A stretch of 64,000 nucleotides of DNA, from the NCBI RefSeq assembly GCF_029871245.1, contig NZ_SSON01000043.1:17370-81369 (forward strand), read 5' to 3'. The notes under the pieces were generated by a model. It searched no databases and had not been told where the DNA came from. It saw only the letters and a list, made by a program, of their open reading frames with translations. This DNA is from Pseudomonas sp. BN102. GTDB taxonomy: Bacteria; Pseudomonadota; Gammaproteobacteria; Pseudomonadales; Pseudomonadaceae. Positions 9,867 to 18,506 of this stretch are shown here, piece after piece. The position numbers were made by a program, and so were the translations under genes. Position 1 is the stretch's first letter. Each line of letters begins with the position of its first letter.

Positions 9867-9941
9867 GAAACAAGGATGCTCGCCGACCGAATGAGGGTGC
9901 GCTAAGGTGCGCGACTCACCTATCAGACTGTCGAAAGCCCC

Positions 9942-11366
9942 ATGAGCGACAACCACTCCCTCTCGGACTATCAAAGCGTCCGTCAACTGGCGATACGCTC
10001 GCTGTTCGAAATCTTCGAGCAGTTCAGCGAAGGCACGGTGATCGTCGACCGCGATGCGCGCATCGTCTGGATCAACCAGCGCTATGCCCAGCGCTTTGGC
10101 CTGGAAGACGCCGAGCAGGCCATCGGCCGGCCGGTGGAGCAGATAATCCCCGGCAGCCTGATGCGCGAGGTGGTCAGCAGCGGCCGGCCGATCCTGCTGG
10201 ACATCCTCGACATGGCCAAGGATCCGCTGGTGGTGATGCGCGTGCCGATCCGCGACGACGCCGGCAAGGTAATCGGCGGCATCGGCTTCGCCCTGTTCGA
10301 CGAACTGCGCACACTGTCGCCGCTGCTGACCCGCTACCAGCGCATGCAGGCGGAGCTGGCTTCGACCCGTTCCCTGCTGCAGGCGCGCCAGGCGAAATAC
10401 AGCTTCGGCCACTTCATCGGCACCAGCCCGGCCAGCCTGGAGGTCAAGCGTCGCGCCCGACGCGGGGCGGCCAGCGAGGCACCGGTGCTGCTGCTGGGCG
10501 AGACCGGCACCGGCAAGGAGCTGCTGGCCCATGCCATCCATGCTTCCTCGCCGCGCGCCGACAAGCCCTTCGTCAGCATCAACGCCGCGGCGATTCCCGA
10601 AACCCTGCTGGAGGCGGAGTTCTTCGGCACCGCGCCTGGCGCATTTACCGGTGCCGACCGCAAGGGCCGCCCCGGCAAGCTGCAGATCGCCCAGGGCGGA
10701 ACCCTGTTCCTCGACGAGATCGGGGACATGCCGTTGGCCCTGCAGAGCAAGCTGCTGCGCGTGCTGCAAGAAAAGGAGTTCGAACCGGTGGGTTCCAACG
10801 AGGTGCTGCGCAGCGACATCCGCCTGATCGCCGCCACCTCCATCAACCTCGATGCTGCCATGCGCGAGGGGCGTTTCCGCGCCGACCTGTTCTACCGCAT
10901 CAACGTCCTGCCCATCGAAATTCCTCCGCTGCGCGAGCGCCTGGAAGACCTGCCGGCGCTGTGCGAAGCCATACTCGACGGCCTGCGCGACGACCGTCAG
11001 ACACTCTACGAACTGGACGCCGACGGTCTGGCGCTTCTGGCCCAGCACGCCTGGCCGGGCAACGTGCGCGAGCTGCGCAATCTGCTGGAACGCACCGTGC
11101 TGCTCGGCGACCGCCCGCAGCTCGACACGGCCGCGCTGCGCTCGGCCCTCGGCACGCTGCAACCACTGCCGGCATCGGTAGGCGCGCCTTCCGCCAGCCT
11201 CGCCGCCGGGCAGGATTTCTATGCCGCGCGGGAGGAGTTCGAACGTCAGTTGATCCGCAGCGTGCTCGCCGAGCAGGCCGGCAATGTCGACGCAGCCGCA
11301 CGGCGCCTGGGCCTGGGCCGTTCGACGCTGTACAAGAAGATGGCCGCGCTGGGCCTTTCGTCCTGA
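9942..11366 (+). CDS. hbcR: sigma-54-dependent activator of 3-hydroxybutyrate catabolism (HbcR-like)
   Basis: Enhancer-binding protein that remodels sigma-54 RNA polymerase. The 474-residue product has an N-terminal PAS-like sensor (about 20-125, EGTVIVDRDARIVWINQRYA), a central AAA+ domain with Walker [11 protein letters not shown], the sigma-54 contact loop GAFTGAD, Walker [13 protein letters not shown] and FRADLFYRINVLP, and a C-terminal Fis-type HTH (VDAAARRLGLGRSTLYKKMA). It lies directly upstream of porin, GntP-type permease and bdhA, the same company kept by PA2005 (HbcR) with PA2004 and PA2003 in P. aeruginosa; here an OprD-type porin gene has been added. Matching palindromes and a -24/-12 promoter follow it. 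Symbol given by context and architecture. Confidence 0.85.
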   Translation: MSDNHSLSDYQSVRQLAIRSLFEIFEQFSEGTVIVDRDARIVWINQRYAQRFGLEDAEQAIGRPVEQIIPGSLMREVVSSGRPILLDILDMAKDPLVVMRVPIRDDAGKVIGGIGFALFDELRTLSPLLTRYQRMQAELASTRSLLQARQAKYSFGHFIGTSPASLEVKRRARRGAASEAPVLLLGETGTGKELLAHAIHASSPRADKPFVSINAAAIPETLLEAEFFGTAPGAFTGADRKGRPGKLQIAQGGTLFLDEIGDMPLALQSKLLRVLQEKEFEPVGSNEVLRSDIRLIAATSINLDAAMREGRFRADLFYRINVLPIEIPPLRERLEDLPALCEAILDGLRDDRQTLYELDADGLALLAQHAWPGNVRELRNLLERTVLLGDRPQLDTAALRSALGTLQPLPASVGAPSASLAAGQDFYAAREEFERQLIRSVLAEQAGNVDAAARRLGLGRSTLYKKMAALGLSS

Positions 11367-11377
11367 AACAGAGACAA

Positions 11378-11462
11378 GTCTCCAAATGGAGACAACCCAA
11401 TTCTCCGCATACCGCAGAGCATCCAAGAGCTGTCAGCTCGCAATTCGTCTCCATTCGGAGAA
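11378..11462 (+). promoter_or_regulatory. paired palindromes, candidate HbcR enhancer sites
   Basis: Two near-identical inverted repeats: GTCTCC-AAAT-GGAGAC at 11378-11393 and GTCTCC-ATTC-GGAGAA at 11447-11462. They lie about 150 and 85 bases upstream of the -12 element at 11527-11542, the usual place for activator sites of a sigma-54 promoter. Confidence 0.7.
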
Positions 11463-11526
11463 TGCCGTAGCGGCCCGATGCCCTCGATTTTAAAAATAAT
11501 ACTTACAAATCAATTAGTTACGACAT

Positions 11527-11542
11527 TGGCACGATCCTGGCT
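11527..11542 (+). promoter_or_regulatory. sigma-54 (-24/-12) promoter for the 3-hydroxybutyrate operon
   Basis: TGGCACG-ATCC-TGGCT matches TGGCACG-N4-TTGCW at all but one base; the GG and GC pairs have correct spacing. It sits 134 bases before the porin start codon, downstream of an encoded sigma-54 activator. Confidence 0.78.
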
Positions 11543-11675
11543 ATGGCGACTGTCGCGGCCTGAGTCCGCGCAGCCGACATAACAACAATCAACGCAGTCC
11601 GATTGCGAACTCCACCCCACGGGACACCACGGCACGTCCCGCTTCGCACTCGGCCTGGCGCCAGGAGATTCTCCG

Positions 11676-12944
11676 ATGAGCCGTTCCACGCTCAATCATG
11701 CTGTCATTATCGCCACGCTGGGCTCCGGCCTCAGCCTCTCTCCCCAGGTCTTCGCCGAGTTCCTCACCGACAGCAAGGCCAGCGTCGAGCTCCGCAATTT
11801 CTACTTCAACCGCGACTTCCGCCAGGACGGCGCCGCCCAGAACAAGGCGGAAGAATGGGCCCAGGGCTTCCTGCTGCGTTACGAATCCGGCTACACCGAC
11901 GGCACCGTCGGCGTGGGCGTGGATGCCCTCGGCCTGCTCGGGGTGAAGCTGGACTCCAGCCCCGACCGTACCGGCACCGGCCTGCTGAAATCCGACGGCG
12001 AGAAGCCCAACCGCGCCCAGGACGAATACGGCGAGCTGGGCCTGACCGCCAAGCTGCGCGCCTCGCAGAGCACCCTCAAGGTCGGCACCTTGCTGCCCAA
12101 GCTGCCGGTGGCGCTGTACAACGACAGCCGCCTGCTGCCGCAGACCTTCCGGGGCGCCTGGGTGAATTCGGCGGAGGTGGACAATCTCAGCCTGGACCTC
12201 GGCCGCTTCGACCGCATCAACCTGCGCAACTCGTCCGATAACGAAGAGATGGCCGTGTTCAACGGCGGCAACCGCAACATCGTCCTGGGGCGGACGAAGA
12301 CCAGCGACCGGTTCGACTTCGCCGGCGCGTCGTACAAGTGGTCGCCCAACCTCAGCACCGGCTACCACTACGGCGGCCTGGATGGCCTCTACCAGCAGCA
12401 CTACCTGACCCTGAACCACCTGCTGCCCATCGCCGAAGGCCAGTCATTGAAGAGCGACATCCGCTGGGCGCGCAGCACCGACGATGGCGGCAGCAATGTG
12501 GACAACACAGCCTTCGGCGCGCTGTTCACCTACTCCCTGGGCGGCCACGCCTTCGGCCTGGGCTATCAGCGCATGAGCGGCGATACCGGCTTCGCCAACA
12601 TCAATGGCACCGACGCTTACCTGGTGAACCTGGTGCAGATCAACGACTTCGGCAACGAGGACGAACGCTCCTGGCAGGCGCGCTACGACTACAACCTCGC
12701 CGCGCTCGGACTCCCCGGCCTGACCTTCATGACACGCTACCTATCAGGCGATAACGTCGACCTGCGCGGTGCGGTCAGTGAAGGCAAGGAATGGGAACGC
12801 AACACCGACATCGCTTATGTGGTGCAGAGCGGTCCCTTGAAGAACCTGGGCGTGAAATGGCGCAACGCGACCGCGCGGAGCAACTTCGGCAGCGACCTCG
12901 ACGAAAATCGTCTGATCCTCAGCTATGTGCTGCCGCTCTGGTAA
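11676..12944 (+). CDS. OprD-family outer-membrane porin
   Basis: Specific channel for small carboxylates or amino acids in the outer membrane. The 422-residue precursor starts with a signal peptide (about 1-27, ending PQVFA) and continues with the OprD-type segment KASVELRNFYFNRDFRQ. Alternating beta-strand pattern runs through the protein and the C-terminus LSYVLPLW ends in an aromatic residue, as needed for outer-membrane assembly. AGGAGAT lies before the ATG. Length fits the OprD family (about 400-440). As first gene behind the sigma-54 promoter it likely admits 3-hydroxybutyrate or a similar short hydroxy acid (inference from neighbours). Confidence 0.88.
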   Translation: MSRSTLNHAVIIATLGSGLSLSPQVFAEFLTDSKASVELRNFYFNRDFRQDGAAQNKAEEWAQGFLLRYESGYTDGTVGVGVDALGLLGVKLDSSPDRTGTGLLKSDGEKPNRAQDEYGELGLTAKLRASQSTLKVGTLLPKLPVALYNDSRLLPQTFRGAWVNSAEVDNLSLDLGRFDRINLRNSSDNEEMAVFNGGNRNIVLGRTKTSDRFDFAGASYKWSPNLSTGYHYGGLDGLYQQHYLTLNHLLPIAEGQSLKSDIRWARSTDDGGSNVDNTAFGALFTYSLGGHAFGLGYQRMSGDTGFANINGTDAYLVNLVQINDFGNEDERSWQARYDYNLAALGLPGLTFMTRYLSGDNVDLRGAVSEGKEWERNTDIAYVVQSGPLKNLGVKWRNATARSNFGSDLDENRLILSYVLPLW

Positions 12945-13007
12945 GCCCTCAGCAAAACAACAAGAACCACTCGCGGCACCCAGCCGCACTAACTGGAGAT
13001 TCATTCG

Positions 13008-14399
13008 ATGAGCGTGGTCATCGCCCTCGCGGCCCTCGCCCTGCTGATGCTCGCCGCCTATCGCGGCTACAGCGTGATCCTCTTCGCCCCCATCGCGGCC
13101 CTGCTCGCGGTACTGCTGACCGATCCGTCCGCCGTCGCCCCGGCCTTCACCGGGGTGTTCATGGAAAAGATGGTTGGCTTCGTCAAACTCTATTTCCCGG
13201 TGTTCCTGCTGGGCGCAGTGTTCGGCAAGCTGATCGAGCTGTCGGGCTTCTCGCGCTCCATCGTCGCCGCCGCCATCCGCCTGCTTGGCACCAGCCAGGC
13301 GATGCTGGTCATCGTGCTGGTCTGTGCATTGCTCACCTACGGCGGCGTATCGCTGTTCGTCGTGGTGTTCGCGGTCTATCCGTTCGCCGCCGAGATGTTC
13401 CGCCAGAGCAACATCCCCAAGCGGCTGATTCCGGCGACCATCGCCCTTGGCGCCTTCACCTTCACGATGGACGCGCTGCCCGGCACCCCACAGATCCAGA
13501 ACATCATCCCGACCACATTCTTCAGCACCAATGGCTGGGCCGCCCCCTGGCTGGGCGTGATCGGCAGCCTGTTCGTGTTCGCCATGGGCATGCTGTTCCT
13601 GCGCCGCCAACTGACCAAGGCCCAGGCCGCCGGTGAAGGCTACGGCAACGACCTGCGCAACGAGCCGGAAACTGCCAGCGACCTGAAACTGCCCAACCCG
13701 CTGCTGGCGCTCTCACCGCTGGTGCTGGTGGGGGGTGCCAACTTGCTCTTCACCCACTGGATTCCCCAGATCTACGGCAAGACCCACAGCCTGCAACTGG
13801 CCGGCATGGCCGCGCCGGTGGCCAGTGACGTGGCCAAGCTCACCGGCATCTGGGCAGTGCAGGCGGCACTGCTGCTGGGCATTCTGTTGGTACTGACGAG
13901 CAGTTACCGGGTGATCCGCAGCAAGCTTGCCGAAGGCAGCAAGACCGCGGTTTCCGGCGCCCTGTTGGCGGCGATGAACACTGCCTCGGAATATGGCTTT
14001 GGCGCGGTGATCGCCTCGCTGCCAGGATTCCTGGTGCTGGCTAACGCGCTCAAGAGCATCCCCGATCCACTCATCAACGAGGCCATCACCGTTACCACCC
14101 TCGCCGGCATCACCGGCTCGGCGTCCGGAGGCATGAGCATCGCCCTGGCGGCCATGTCCGAGCAGTTCATCGCCGCAGCCCACGCGGCTGACATCCCGTT
14201 GGAGGTTCTGCACCGGGTGGCATCGATGGCCAGCGGCGGGATGGACACGCTGCCGCACAACGGCGCCGTCATCACCCTGCTCGCGGTCACTGGGCTGACT
14301 CACCGCGAGGCCTACAAAGACATCTTCGCCATCACCTTGATCAAGACCCTTGCCGTGTTCTTGGTGATCGGCACCTACTACGCGACCGGCATCGTCTGA
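13008..14399 (+). CDS. GntP-family permease, probable 3-hydroxybutyrate transporter
   Basis: Inner-membrane proton symporter of organic acids. The 463-residue protein is hydrophobic throughout with about 12-14 predicted membrane segments and the family pattern of glycine-rich re-entrant loops (YGGVSLFVVVFAVYPFAAEMF; GITGSASGGMSIALAAM). It begins behind CTGGAG and follows the porin by 63 bases. It matches the P. aeruginosa gene order regulator-permease-bdhA (PA2005-PA2004-PA2003), so D-3-hydroxybutyrate is the likely substrate, although the GntP family also carries gluconate and related acids. Confidence 0.88.
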   Translation: MSVVIALAALALLMLAAYRGYSVILFAPIAALLAVLLTDPSAVAPAFTGVFMEKMVGFVKLYFPVFLLGAVFGKLIELSGFSRSIVAAAIRLLGTSQAMLVIVLVCALLTYGGVSLFVVVFAVYPFAAEMFRQSNIPKRLIPATIALGAFTFTMDALPGTPQIQNIIPTTFFSTNGWAAPWLGVIGSLFVFAMGMLFLRRQLTKAQAAGEGYGNDLRNEPETASDLKLPNPLLALSPLVLVGGANLLFTHWIPQIYGKTHSLQLAGMAAPVASDVAKLTGIWAVQAALLLGILLVLTSSYRVIRSKLAEGSKTAVSGALLAAMNTASEYGFGAVIASLPGFLVLANALKSIPDPLINEAITVTTLAGITGSASGGMSIALAAMSEQFIAAAHAADIPLEVLHRVASMASGGMDTLPHNGAVITLLAVTGLTHREAYKDIFAITLIKTLAVFLVIGTYYATGIV

Positions 14400-14457
14400 G
14401 CCGAACCCTACCAGGCAGCCGCCTGCACGCGGCTGCCGTGACTGACAGGAGAAACCC

Positions 14458-15228
14458 ATGAACCTCAATGGCAAGACCGCCCTGGTCACCGGCTCCACCA
14501 GCGGTATCGGCCTGGGCATCGCCCATCGTCTCGCCGCCGCAGGTGCCAACGTGGTGGTCAACGGCTTCGGGGACATCGACGCGGTGGTTGGCGAGCTCGC
14601 CATCCACGGCCCTCGCATCGGCCACCATGGCGCGGACATGTCCCAACCCGACCAGATCGCCGAGATGATCGCCTACGTCGAGCGCGAGTTCGGCGCCCTC
14701 GACATCCTGGTCAACAACGCCGGCATTCAGCACGTCGCCGCGCTGGAAGACTTCCCCGTCGAGCGCTGGAACGCGATCGTCGCCATCAACCTGTCCTCGG
14801 TGTTCCACACCACGCGCCTGGCGCTGCCGGGCATGCGCCAGCGCGGCTGGGGGCGCATCCTCAACATCGCCTCCACCCACGGCCTGGTCGCCTCGGCGGG
14901 GAAGAGCGCCTATGTCGCCGCCAAGCACGGGGTCATCGGCCTGACCAAGACCACCGCACTGGAAACCGCCACCACCGGCATTACCTGTAATGCCATCTGC
15001 CCCGGTTGGGTACTGACGCCGCTGGTCCAGCAACAGATCGACGCGCGTATCAGTGCCGGCGCCAGTCCGGAGCAGGCGCGTCACGACTTGCTGGCGGAAA
15101 AGCAGCCCTCGCTGGACTTCGTCACCCCCGAGCAACTCGGCGAGCTCGCGTTGTTCCTGTGCAGCGACGCCGCCGCTCAGGTCCGTGGTGCCGCCTGGAA
15201 CATGGATGGCGGCTGGACGGCACAATAA
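14458..15228 (+). CDS. bdhA: D-3-hydroxybutyrate dehydrogenase
   Basis: Short-chain dehydrogenase oxidising D-3-hydroxybutyrate to acetoacetate with NAD. The 256-residue protein has the nucleotide motif TGSTSGIGLG (11-20), NNAG (86-89) and the catalytic Ser139-Tyr152-Lys156 arrangement (ASTHGLVASAGKSAYVAAK). The Q-H pair after NNAG (NNAGIQHV) and the C-terminal WNMDGGWTAQ are typical of bacterial BDH. AGGAGA precedes the ATG, and the gene closes the operon that starts at the sigma-54 promoter. Confidence 0.93.
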   Translation: MNLNGKTALVTGSTSGIGLGIAHRLAAAGANVVVNGFGDIDAVVGELAIHGPRIGHHGADMSQPDQIAEMIAYVEREFGALDILVNNAGIQHVAALEDFPVERWNAIVAINLSSVFHTTRLALPGMRQRGWGRILNIASTHGLVASAGKSAYVAAKHGVIGLTKTTALETATTGITCNAICPGWVLTPLVQQQIDARISAGASPEQARHDLLAEKQPSLDFVTPEQLGELALFLCSDAAAQVRGAAWNMDGGWTAQ

Positions 15229-15504
15229 TTGTCGATGCAGGAAAGGGAACGCTCTCTACTCCCCGTCAAGGCTGCCGCAGAACTGCACGCCATCATGCTT
15301 GGCAACTTGCTGGATCAAATGGTCGAGCCGGATGGATTCCAGCCAGCCCGGTGGTCGGCCACCACCAGAACGACTGTATCGACGTGCTGTGGAAGGTCGC
15401 AAACGCGCCGCAAGGCTCCCGCCTGCTGACTCTGGCATGGATGATTGAATGCCTGCGGCCTGATACCCCCCTCCCTGTGCTGGAGTTGCCGGGCGAGCAG
15501 GACC

Positions 15505-15882
15505 GAAATGGGTTTCGACGCCGGCTGGCTGAAGATCAAGGTCACCCCGCAGCTGGCTACCGTCCTGGCGAGCTGCCGCGATGACGTGCTATCGCCCTGC
15601 CTGATCCACCGCCGCCCCGAGCGCAAGAAGAAGCGCGACGGCAAGATCCACTGGACCCAGGCAGACGAGCGCCTTCTTACCCGCGCATTCAAGGACGCCA
15701 GGGACGAAGCTGGGTGCTGCAAGAGCTGGAAGGAAGAGGAGACGCCGGCTTTCCGAGATCCGCGCCCTCTCCCTACACCTCATAAGCGGGCGGGTAAGGA
15801 CGGGCAGAAGATCGCCGGACATACCAGCGAAGATATGGCGCGCTATTACCAGAAAGACCAGGCCGCACGGCATTCGCCATGA
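15505..15882 (+). pseudogene. degraded tyrosine recombinase (phage integrase) C-terminus
   Basis: The frame shows a decayed integrase catalytic domain: LKIKVTPQLATVLASCRD, then KIHWTQADERLLTRAFKDAR, a damaged HxLR-box region (PAFRDPRPL) and a good box-II motif AGHTSEDMARYYQ containing the Tyr nucleophile. The N-terminal half is absent and the stretch between PRPL and the last motif is scrambled, probably by a frameshift. The preceding 15229-15504 shows no recognisable protein. No tRNA or attachment repeat is seen nearby, so this is a scar of an old element immediately after bdhA. Confidence 0.7.
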
Positions 15883-16397
15883 CACATTTAGCTTTAGCGC
15901 TGGGCCCACGGGGATTCCAACGACCTCGATGAGAACCGGCATGATTCACAGAGGATACGCCTAGGAGGCCATTAACTTCATCTCGAGTCCCTTTTGCGCT
16001 GAAGTGGACGAGGTAGCTCTTCGCTCTGGACCATTCACAACCGTGGACCTCCTAACAGATCGCAGGCGCCAGAACATGTGCATGTGCAGTTTCCGGAAAG
16101 CTTCCTGATGGGCGCCCGTGGCTTCGAGTCTTCGAGAGCGCCCCTGCGCTCTTCGGATAGCGCTGCCTCACTTCGGTCAAGCCATTCACCCCGGCCGCAA
16201 CGAACGTCATGCACCAGAAAGCAGCGCAACGCCTCTTTCAGGGGCGCAGACCACACGAAAAAGCTGGTCGTAATCCACCTGGGTGCATTGCAGCCTCACT
16301 GAAATGGCGGTCTTCCAGAGTTGGCACGGCATTCGCTTCGTCCAATGAGTGCAGGAGTAATCCGGACCACCGGAAAGCGGCACCACAATCTGACAAT
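15883..16397. other. intergenic region, no gene recognised
   Basis: Frames are short and in conflict; nothing resembles a known protein. It may be further debris of the integrase-bearing element and must contain the promoter for the riboswitch-controlled operon near its right end. Confidence 0.55.
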
Positions 16398-16494
16398 GGA
16401 TGACTAGGGTTCCGGCTCGCGCAGCGAGTGACTGGTCCGAGAGTCATCGACCTCCAGCGAGGTTACACGGCGGGACAAAAGCCCGGGAGACGAG
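16398..16494 (+). promoter_or_regulatory. guanidine-I riboswitch (ykkC class)
   Basis: Three strongly conserved blocks of the class appear in order and spacing: CTAGGGTTCCG (16404-16414), CTGGTCCGAGAG (16432-16443) and ACGGCGGGACAAAAGCCCGG followed by GAGA (16467-16490), with variable hairpins between. The class binds free guanidinium and turns on downstream genes. It is 55 bases before the binding-protein start of an operon encoding transport and carboxylation, which fits guanidine rather than urea as the pathway substrate. Confidence 0.93.
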
Positions 16495-16549
16495 AGCGAC
16501 AAGTGCCGCCCGACTCCTGCCCGCCCGACAACCGACCTGGAGATTGTCC

Positions 16550-17614
16550 ATGCGCAAGCCCCTTCTGACCGCCCTGCTCGTCGCCGGCCTCGCCACTTTC
16601 AGCCTCGGCGCCAGCGCCGCCGCGAAGAACAGCTTCAACCTCTGCTGGACCATCTACGCCGGCTGGATGCCGTGGGAGTATGCGGCCAGCCACGGCATCG
16701 TCGACAAGTGGGCGAAGAAGTACGGCATCGAGATCAAAGTCACCCAGCTCAACGACTACATCGAGTCGATCAACCAGTACACCGCAGGCCAGTTCGACGG
16801 CTGCACCATGACCAACATGGACGCCCTGACCATCCCCGCGGCCGGCGGCGTGGACTCCACCGCGCTGATCGTCAGCGACTTCTCGAACGGTAACGACGGC
16901 ATCGTCCTCAAGGGCGAAGGTAAATCCCTGGCCGACCTCAAGGGCATGAACGTCAACCTGGTGGAACTCTCGGTCTCCCACTACCTGCTCGCCCGCGCGC
17001 TGGAAAACGCCCGCCTGACCGAGAAGGACGTGAAGACGGTGAACACCTCCGACGCCGACATCGCCGCCGCCTTCAACACCGACGACGTGCAGGCAGTGAC
17101 CACCTGGAACCCGATGCTCTCCGAAGCCCGCGCCAAGCCGGGCACCACCGAGGTGTTCAACTCCAGCCAGATCCCCGGCGAGATCATGGACATGATGGTG
17201 GTCAACAGCGCCGTCCTGAAGGACAACCCCGCCCTGGGCAAGGCCCTGACCGGCGCCTGGTTCGAAACCGTCGCGCTGATGCAGGGCGACAGCGCCGAAA
17301 CTCGCGCCGCGCTGGAACACATGGCCAAGGCCTCGGGCACCGATCTGGCCGGCTACCAGAGCCAGCTCGCCACCACTAAGCTGTTCGCCACGCCGAAGGA
17401 GGCCCTGGCCTTCGCCACCAGCCCGAAACTGCCGGCGACCATGGACAAGGTCGCAGCCTTTTCCTTCGCCCACGGCTTGCTGGGTGAAGGTGCCAAGAGC
17501 GCCGAAGCCGTCGGCATGAGTTTCGCGGGCGGCCTCTCCACCGGAGATGCACAGAACCTGAAGCTGCGTTTTGACCCGACCTACGTGCAGATGGCGGCGG
17601 AAGGGAAGCTCTGA
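16550..17614 (+). CDS. ABC transporter substrate-binding protein (guanidine/urea-carboxylase-linked)
   Basis: Periplasmic binding protein of the NitT/TauT-like type. The 354-residue precursor has a signal peptide (MRKPLLTALLVAGLATFSLGASA) followed by NSFNLCWTIYAGWMPWEYA, the characteristic opening of the binding proteins annotated as urea-carboxylase-associated. The start at 16550 has CTGGAG upstream and is the first codon after the riboswitch; earlier in-frame codons would lie inside the riboswitch. First gene of an operon with permease, ATPase, two DUF1989 proteins and the carboxylase. Guanidine is the inferred ligand because of the riboswitch. Confidence 0.88.
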   Translation: MRKPLLTALLVAGLATFSLGASAAAKNSFNLCWTIYAGWMPWEYAASHGIVDKWAKKYGIEIKVTQLNDYIESINQYTAGQFDGCTMTNMDALTIPAAGGVDSTALIVSDFSNGNDGIVLKGEGKSLADLKGMNVNLVELSVSHYLLARALENARLTEKDVKTVNTSDADIAAAFNTDDVQAVTTWNPMLSEARAKPGTTEVFNSSQIPGEIMDMMVVNSAVLKDNPALGKALTGAWFETVALMQGDSAETRAALEHMAKASGTDLAGYQSQLATTKLFATPKEALAFATSPKLPATMDKVAAFSFAHGLLGEGAKSAEAVGMSFAGGLSTGDAQNLKLRFDPTYVQMAAEGKL

Positions 17615-17633
17615 CCTATGCACCGTTTCCCCT

Positions 17634-17672
17634 CGTAGGGCGGATAACGCGCTCCGCGTTATCCGCCCTACG
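17634..17672. repeat. REP-like palindrome between binding protein and permease genes
   Basis: Two 17-base arms (CGTAGGGCGGATAACGC and its complement) around a 5-base loop. No T-tract follows. In mRNA it would form a very stable hairpin that could protect the upstream message and lower permease expression. Confidence 0.8.
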
Positions 17673-17690
17673 AACCGACTGGTACGAAGC

Positions 17691-18506
17691 ATGCGCCTGA
17701 TCAACCGAACCCCCGACCGCAGCGGCCGCCTGTTCCTGGTGCTGCTGCCCTTCGCCCTGCTGCTGTTCGCCTATTTCGCCGGCTCGGCATCGCGGCTTGC
17801 GGAGAACCCCAACGACAAGCTATTGCCCAGCGCCGCGCAGATGGCCGACGCGGTGAACCGCCTCGCCTTCAGCGAAGACAAGCGCACCGGCGAAGTGCTG
17901 TTCTGGCAGGACACCGGCGCCAGCCTGCAGCGCCTGGGCGTGGGCCTCTCCATCGCCGCCCTGCTCGGCCTGGTGCTGGGCATTGCCGCCGGCAGCGTGC
18001 CGCTGTTCGGCACGCCCTTGTCGCCGCTGCTCACGGTGCTGTCGATGATCCCGCCGCTGGCGATCCTGCCGGTGCTGTTCATCGTCTTCGGCCTGGGCGA
18101 GTTGTCCAAGGTGGTGCTGATCGTCATCGGCGTCGCGCCCTGCATCGCCCGCGACATCGAACAGCGCGCCCGGGAAATCCCCTGCGAACTGCTGATCAAG
18201 GCGCAGACCCTGGGCGCCAGCACCTGGACGCTGATCCTGCGCGTGGTGCTGCCGCAACTGATGCCGCGCCTGCTCATCTCCCTGCGCCTGATGCTCGGCA
18301 CGGCCTGGCTGTTCCTCATCGCCGCCGAAGCCATCGCCTCCACCGACGGCCTGGGTTACCGCATCTTCCTCGTGCGCCGCTACCTGGCCATGGACGTGAT
18401 CCTGCCCTACGTCGTGTGGATCACCGCGCTGGCCTGGCTGATGGACTGGGCGCTGCGCGCACTCACCCGCCGCGCCTTCCCCTGGTACGAAGGAGGCAAG
18501 GCATGA
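17691..18506 (+). CDS. ABC transporter permease (guanidine operon)
   Basis: Inner-membrane subunit of the importer, 271 residues. Membrane segments begin with LFLVLLPFALLLFAYFAG; the BPD_transp_1 region includes the EAA-like loop (IPCELLIKAQTLGASTWTLILRVVLPQLMPRLL) that docks to the ATPase. The start chosen is the ATG at 17691, just after the palindrome, because upstream in-frame codons would be encoded by the palindrome. Its stop overlaps the ATPase start by four bases (ATGA), showing translational coupling. Confidence 0.88.
   Translation: MRLINRTPDRSGRLFLVLLPFALLLFAYFAGSASRLAENPNDKLLPSAAQMADAVNRLAFSEDKRTGEVLFWQDTGASLQRLGVGLSIAALLGLVLGIAAGSVPLFGTPLSPLLTVLSMIPPLAILPVLFIVFGLGELSKVVLIVIGVAPCIARDIEQRAREIPCELLIKAQTLGASTWTLILRVVLPQLMPRLLISLRLMLGTAWLFLIAAEAIASTDGLGYRIFLVRRYLAMDVILPYVVWITALAWLMDWALRALTRRAFPWYEGGKA

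Noticed and set aside
9594..11426. A 610-codon open frame on the minus strand across hbcR
   Set aside because: Composition artefact of GC-rich coding DNA; low-complexity Gln/Ala/Gly-rich translation opposite a gene with intact AAA+ and HTH domains.
16035..16256. Short frames between the integrase remnant and the riboswitch
   Set aside because: No homology that I recognise, no ribosome sites, and frames on both strands overlap; treated as non-coding.
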